Positions 6,712 to 9,362 of a DNA stretch of 9,362 bases are shown here, one piece after another (within the stretch, counting starts at the first letter, position 1; the number at the start of each line of letters is the position of its first letter). The translations under genes were made by a program, and so were the position numbers. Source of the DNA: Desulfobacterales bacterium (GTDB lineage Bacteria > Desulfobacterota > Desulfobacteria > Desulfobacterales > Desulfobacteraceae); NCBI GenBank assembly GCA_022361535.1, contig JAKSAU010000572.1, forward strand, positions 1 to 9,362. The letters run 5' to 3'. The notes beneath the pieces were generated by a model. That model worked only from the letters and a program-made list of their open reading frames with translations, did not search any database and was not told the origin of the DNA.

Positions 6712-7698
6712 TTACTTGGTTTTAAGCTTGCCGTTTTGAATAATCTTGTTTGCTGTGGAGATGATGTCCTCAGGAAAGGTCAGTCCCAGTTTGGCTGCCA
6801 CATCCATATTGATCAACAGGTCAACGTCACTGGGATCAGTCATATACAAAGTAGGAATCTCTTCGGGTTTAGCGCCATTTATCACATCCACGGCCAAACG
6901 GCCTGTTACCCGGCCCATCTTGTAATAGTCAAACCCCCAGGCAGCAAGTACATCGTTGGTTTCTGCGGAACTAGGGTCCGCTGACATAACCGGTATTTTG
7001 TGCTTCATGGCAACAGAGGTCACAGCGGCCAAGGCTGAAAAAACCGTATTGTCATTGCTCAGGTAAATTCCATCCACCCTCGAGGCAATGGTCTGAACAG
7101 CCTGTTTTACTTCAGATGAATTGGTGACGGTCGTCTCTACGAATTTAATCCCCATTTCCTTGCACACATCTTTTGCAATAACAGCAAGCGCAACAGCATT
7201 GGCTTCGCCCGAAGAGTACACATGCCCAAGAGTTTTAAGCGGCTTGATTCTATTGAGCAGCATGATCTGCTCTTTTACCGGAGTCATGTCAGAGGTCCCT
7301 GTAACCCCTTTTTCTCCATGTTTTACTGATTTGACAAGCCCTGCACCCTCGGGATCGGTTACCGCACAAAATAATACCGGGCGGTCCTTAATGGCGTTTA
7401 CAAGAGCCTGAGCAGTGGGAGTAGCTATACCAACTGCAATATCAACGTTTTCAGCTTTGAATTTTTGAGCGATTGAAGCGGCTGTAGACATTTCACCATT
7501 TGCATTTTGAAGATCAAACCGGGCGTTGGGAAAGGTTTCTCTCACCCCGTCCTGCACCCCTTGCTCAAGGGCGTCAAGGGCCGGATGAGCCACAATTTTC
7601 GAAATACCGATGAAGACATCTTTCTGGGCCTGTGCAGCAGGCAAAAAGGTCCAAATTATCATAAAGACTGCAGTGACAAGAATCAGTATTTTTCTCAT
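6712..7698 (-). CDS. ABC transporter substrate-binding protein, ABC_sub_bind family (TrpX-like)
   Basis: This 328-residue periplasmic binding protein captures the substrate for the importer. A clear signal peptide (MRK, a hydrophobic core, then cleavage near AQA at 22-24) precedes the mature domain. Family features are HPALDA at 38-43, ATPTAQAL at 92-99, an AVTDP segment at 112-116, GTSDMTP at 134-140, and a C-terminal GYYKMG-type stretch near 255-262 (FDYYKMGRVTG). An ATG further upstream (7749) would add 17 residues before the signal peptide. I prefer 7698 because AGGGAGG lies 9 bp before it and the signal peptide then begins at residue 1. It is the first gene of the operon. Characterised relatives (pneumococcal TrpX, Clostridioides difficile CD0873) bind aromatic amino acids, so such a ligand is plausible here, but the family has many uncharacterised members. 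No lipobox Cys is present, so the protein should be soluble in a diderm periplasm. Confidence 0.9.
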   Translation of the reverse strand: MRKILILVTAVFMIIWTFLPAAQAQKDVFIGISKIVAHPALDALEQGVQDGVRETFPNARFDLQNANGEMSTAASIAQKFKAENVDIAVGIATPTAQALVNAIKDRPVLFCAVTDPEGAGLVKSVKHGEKGVTGTSDMTPVKEQIMLLNRIKPLKTLGHVYSSGEANAVALAVIAKDVCKEMGIKFVETTVTNSSEVKQAVQTIASRVDGIYLSNDNTVFSALAAVTSVAMKHKIPVMSADPSSAETNDVLAAWGFDYYKMGRVTGRLAVDVINGAKPEEIPTLYMTDPSDVDLLINMDVAAKLGLTFPEDIISTANKIIQNGKLKTK

Positions 7699-7707
7699 TA
7701 AATTTAA

Positions 7708-7714
7708 CCTCCCT
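7708..7714 (-). promoter_or_regulatory. Ribosome-binding site that sets the binding-protein start
   Basis: On the minus strand AGGGAGG lies 9 bp upstream of the ATG at 7698-7696. It matches the anti-Shine-Dalgarno sequence well and argues for this start over the in-frame ATG at 7749, which would put 17 residues ahead of the signal peptide. Confidence 0.75.
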
Positions 7715-7779
7715 AAGCGATTTAATATCTTGAGCCCGATTCCAGTCAAATTTAATAGTTCAACCTTTTTCCGGCCCTT

Positions 7780-7797
7780 CTCCCCTTTATTTGGGAG
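7780..7797 (-). repeat. Inverted repeat at the predicted transcription start of the transporter operon
   Basis: On the minus strand CTCCC (7797-7793) and GGGAG (7784-7780) flank an 8-nt A-rich centre. It overlaps the predicted transcription start (about 7794), so it could be an operator or a hairpin at the 5' end of the message. It is short, so chance is possible. Confidence 0.3.
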
Positions 7798-7800
7798 CCC

Positions 7801-7828
7801 ATTTTATACAGTCACGTTAAAATTGCAA
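7801..7828 (-). promoter_or_regulatory. Candidate sigma-70 promoter of the ABC transporter operon
   Basis: On the minus strand TTGCAA (7828-7823) and TAAAAT (7806-7801) are 16 bp apart, matching 4 of 6 and 5 of 6 consensus bases. The leader to the ATG at 7698 would be about 95 nt. I recognise no known riboswitch in that leader. It is the best promoter match in the 184-bp gap before the binding-protein gene. Confidence 0.45.
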
Positions 7829-7837
7829 GGCATAATT

Positions 7838-7853
7838 AAAATGTCTGCATTTT
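7838..7853. repeat. AT-rich palindrome AAAATG-TCTG-CATTTT between mscS and the transporter promoter
   Basis: A perfect 6-bp inverted repeat with a 4-nt loop lies 30 bp after the mscS stop codon and 10 bp upstream of the transporter -35 box. It could be a weak terminator for mscS or a regulator site for the transporter promoter. No strong T-tract follows. Confidence 0.3.
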
Positions 7854-7882
7854 TGGGAACTTATCCTTCTTTAGCTCTTTTT

Positions 7883-8722
7883 TCACACGGTCTTTTCTTC
7901 ATAAAGGTGAACATCCTGCTGGGGATAGGGAATGCTGATACCCTGATCGTCAAATGTGAGTTTTATTTTTTCAAGCAGGTCAAAGTAAACACTCCAATAA
8001 TCCTGTGTTTTCACCCAGGGCCTGACTATAAAATTAACACTGGAATCTGCAAGCTCTGAAACTGCAATGTTAGTCTTCTGATCTTTGAGGATACGGTCAT
8101 CTTCCTCGACAACCTGTTTGAGAATCTCCTTGGCTTTTTTAATATCGTCGTCATAACCAATACCAATGACAAGGTCTACCCTTCGGGTGTCATTGGCCGT
8201 TACATTGGTAATTACATTTGAGGTAATACTTGAGTTGGGAACGATAACTCTTTTATTATCTACAGTGTTTAACTCCGTGGTAAATAAAGAAATACTGACA
8301 ACATTTCCTGACACCCCGCCTATATCTACAAAATCATCAACACGGTAGGGACGAAACAAAATAAGCATAACCCCTGATGCAAAATTGGACAAAGAGTCTT
8401 TAAGAGCAAGGCCTATAGCAAGACCCGCCGCACCTACAATGGTTAAAAAGGAGGTCGTATTAATCCCAAGTTGCCCGGCTGCTGCAATCACGACAACAAC
8501 TAAAAGGGTATAATAGATAATACTTTGAAGAAACCTGACCAGGGTTATATCTACCTTGTTTTTCTCAAGTAATTTGGTAACCAGATTTGATATTTTCCCT
8601 GCCAGCCATTTTCCGATAACCAGGACTAATATTGCAGCCAGTATTTTAACAGAATACGTGGTCACCCAGTAAGTGATCATCTCTATGAGTTTATCCATAT
8701 CAATATTTTTCAACAGGTCCAT
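7883..8722 (-). CDS. mscS: Small-conductance mechanosensitive channel, MscS family
   Basis: This 279-residue inner-membrane channel would open under membrane tension during hypo-osmotic shock and release solutes; MscS is a homoheptamer. TM1 (about 17-38) and TM2 (about 64-84) precede the pore helix TM3 (about 91-122), which carries GAAGLAIGLALKDSLSN. The pore-lining leucines of E. coli MscS (105 and 109) correspond to Leu101 and Leu105 here. The beta domain follows (FRPYRVDDFVDIGGVSG, then IVPNS at 160-164), and the C-terminal alpha/beta domain ends in ISIPYPQQDVHL, as in E. coli MscS (286 residues). AAGGAG lies 5 bp before the ATG and supports the start. The E. coli hinge residue Gly113 is replaced by Asp109. 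Its 53-bp distance from the upstream cysteine proteinase gene allows co-transcription. The assignment is very secure. Confidence 0.95.
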   Translation of the reverse strand: MDLLKNIDMDKLIEMITYWVTTYSVKILAAILVLVIGKWLAGKISNLVTKLLEKNKVDITLVRFLQSIIYYTLLVVVVIAAAGQLGINTTSFLTIVGAAGLAIGLALKDSLSNFASGVMLILFRPYRVDDFVDIGGVSGNVVSISLFTTELNTVDNKRVIVPNSSITSNVITNVTANDTRRVDLVIGIGYDDDIKKAKEILKQVVEEDDRILKDQKTNIAVSELADSSVNFIVRPWVKTQDYWSVYFDLLEKIKLTFDDQGISIPYPQQDVHLYEEKTV

Positions 8723-8775
8723 TTTTACTCCTTTTTAAGTAATTTCTATTCAGATAAAACTATAAAACTTAAGGA

Positions 8776-9362
8776 TTAAATGTTTTCCGGCAGCAAAGGC
8801 CGTCCGTTATTCAATTCTTTGTAGAAACTTCTTGATTCTGCGATCTTCTTTTTTAGATCATCCAGTTTTTTGTGTTTTCTGCCCTTGTACTCACCCTTGA
8901 TTTCCCGCTTTTTACCATCGTCGGCTACAAGCACTAAAGTCCCTTGGGCATCCATCAAGTAAATGCTGAGCAAATCTCTGCGTTCGTTGCCAGGTTTTAT
9001 CTCCTTAACATAATTATCAAGCACCAGTGGCGTTTGCTTTTCCAAGGATAGATCGGGGTCAGGCAGATAAAGAAGTACCATATGCCGCTCACCACTTCGT
9101 TTAATTTTAACCACGGCAAGACGTAAATGCTTTGCAGATATCCCCATATGATTGAGTACGACCCACTTGACGATGGCAATGTCTTCGCAATCGCCGCCAA
9201 AAGTTGTAATGGTTTCCAGAGGCGACGCCCAGTAATCAGATTGTTTCCAGAGTCTTGCATCCGCAATCCAGGGAAGTTTATTCATTGTGGTGTTCACCAG
9301 TTTCAACTTTTCATCGACACCAAGATCTTGATTTTCAATGATCATATTATGTAGAAACCGCA
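8776..9362 (-). CDS. LapG-like bacterial transglutaminase-like cysteine proteinase (5' end outside window)
   Basis: The frame stays open to the window edge, so the protein is cut at its N-terminus. The ATG at 9345 has no ribosome-binding site, and at least five in-frame residues precede it. In the 189 residues from that Met, the transglutaminase-like catalytic triad is visible: Cys53 in GGDCED, His88 in GERHMVLL and Asp110 in LVLDNY. The block SDYWASPLET just before the Cys matches the family (BTLCP, PF06035). LapG, the studied member, is a periplasmic calcium-dependent protease that cleaves the adhesin LapA when the c-di-GMP receptor LapD lets it go. A signal peptide would be expected in the missing part. 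A Lys-rich tail (about 145-175) extends past the usual core. No lapD or adhesin gene is visible here, so its target is unknown. Confidence 0.85.
   Translation of the reverse strand, partial: RFLHNMIIENQDLGVDEKLKLVNTTMNKLPWIADARLWKQSDYWASPLETITTFGGDCEDIAIVKWVVLNHMGISAKHLRLAVVKIKRSGERHMVLLYLPDPDLSLEKQTPLVLDNYVKEIKPGNERRDLLSIYLMDAQGTLVLVADDGKKREIKGEYKGRKHKKLDDLKKKIAESRSFYKELNNGRPLLPENI

Noticed and set aside
7699..7749. Upstream ATG at 7749 as the start of the binding-protein gene
   Set aside because: It would place 17 residues before the signal peptide. The ATG at 7698 has a strong ribosome-binding site and begins the signal peptide exactly.
7699..7800. Riboswitch in the leader of the transporter operon
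   Set aside because: I looked for guanidine, purine, preQ1 and T-box type signatures and saw none; only short inverted repeats are present.
7610..8059. 149-codon open frame on the plus strand across the binding-protein start and the mscS end
   Set aside because: It overlaps two firmly identified minus-strand genes and the gap between them, and its sequence shows no recognisable domain.

Overview
The window most likely comes from an anaerobic, probably sulfate-reducing bacterium of the Desulfobacterota (Desulfobacteraceae type). The reasons are a tungsten/aldehyde ferredoxin oxidoreductase (AOR) family enzyme with a dedicated poly-[4Fe-4S] partner, a hybrid histidine kinase with a Cache-type sensor region resembling those I associate with that group, and moderate base composition. 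This assignment is an inference from gene content; there is no rRNA or other phylogenetic marker. No CRISPR array, tRNA, insertion sequence or phage gene was seen.

Layout. (1) Positions 1-2406, + strand: the 3' part of an AOR-family gene (its start lies outside the window), a 149-residue ferredoxin-like protein with four [4Fe-4S] motifs, and a TetR-family regulator whose start codon directly abuts the ferredoxin stop codon. This looks like one operon: catalytic subunit, electron-transfer subunit, regulator. (2) Positions 2407-2621: a 215-bp gap with a weak terminator-like hairpin, a good sigma-70-type promoter and a perfect short palindrome. (3) Positions 2622-4943, + strand: a 773-residue hybrid sensor histidine kinase (Cache-like sensor, HAMP-like segment, HisKA, HATPase, receiver) with no recognisable transmembrane helix. 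(4) Positions 4946-7698, - strand: a complete three-gene ABC importer of the TrpXYZ / ABC_sub_bind type, transcribed as binding protein, permease, ATPase. A strong hairpin follows the binding-protein gene, and the permease and ATPase genes overlap by 4 bp. It converges on the kinase gene with only 2 bp between stop codons. (5) Positions 7883-8722, - strand: an MscS-family mechanosensitive channel close to E. coli MscS. (6) Positions 8776-9362, - strand: a LapG-like bacterial transglutaminase-like cysteine proteinase, cut by the window edge at its 5' end.

How the parts may work together. The AOR catalytic subunit would pass electrons between an aldehyde/acid couple (or a related substrate) and the four-cluster protein, with the TetR protein as the likely local regulator. 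The ABC importer belongs to a family whose characterised members bind aromatic amino acids. AORs often oxidise aldehydes derived from amino acids, so a functional link is conceivable but rests only on proximity. The MscS channel and the cysteine proteinase look like independent envelope functions. The points most worth a second look are the AorA-like four-cluster protein, the apparently soluble Cache/HAMP kinase, and the intercistronic hairpin in the transporter operon.
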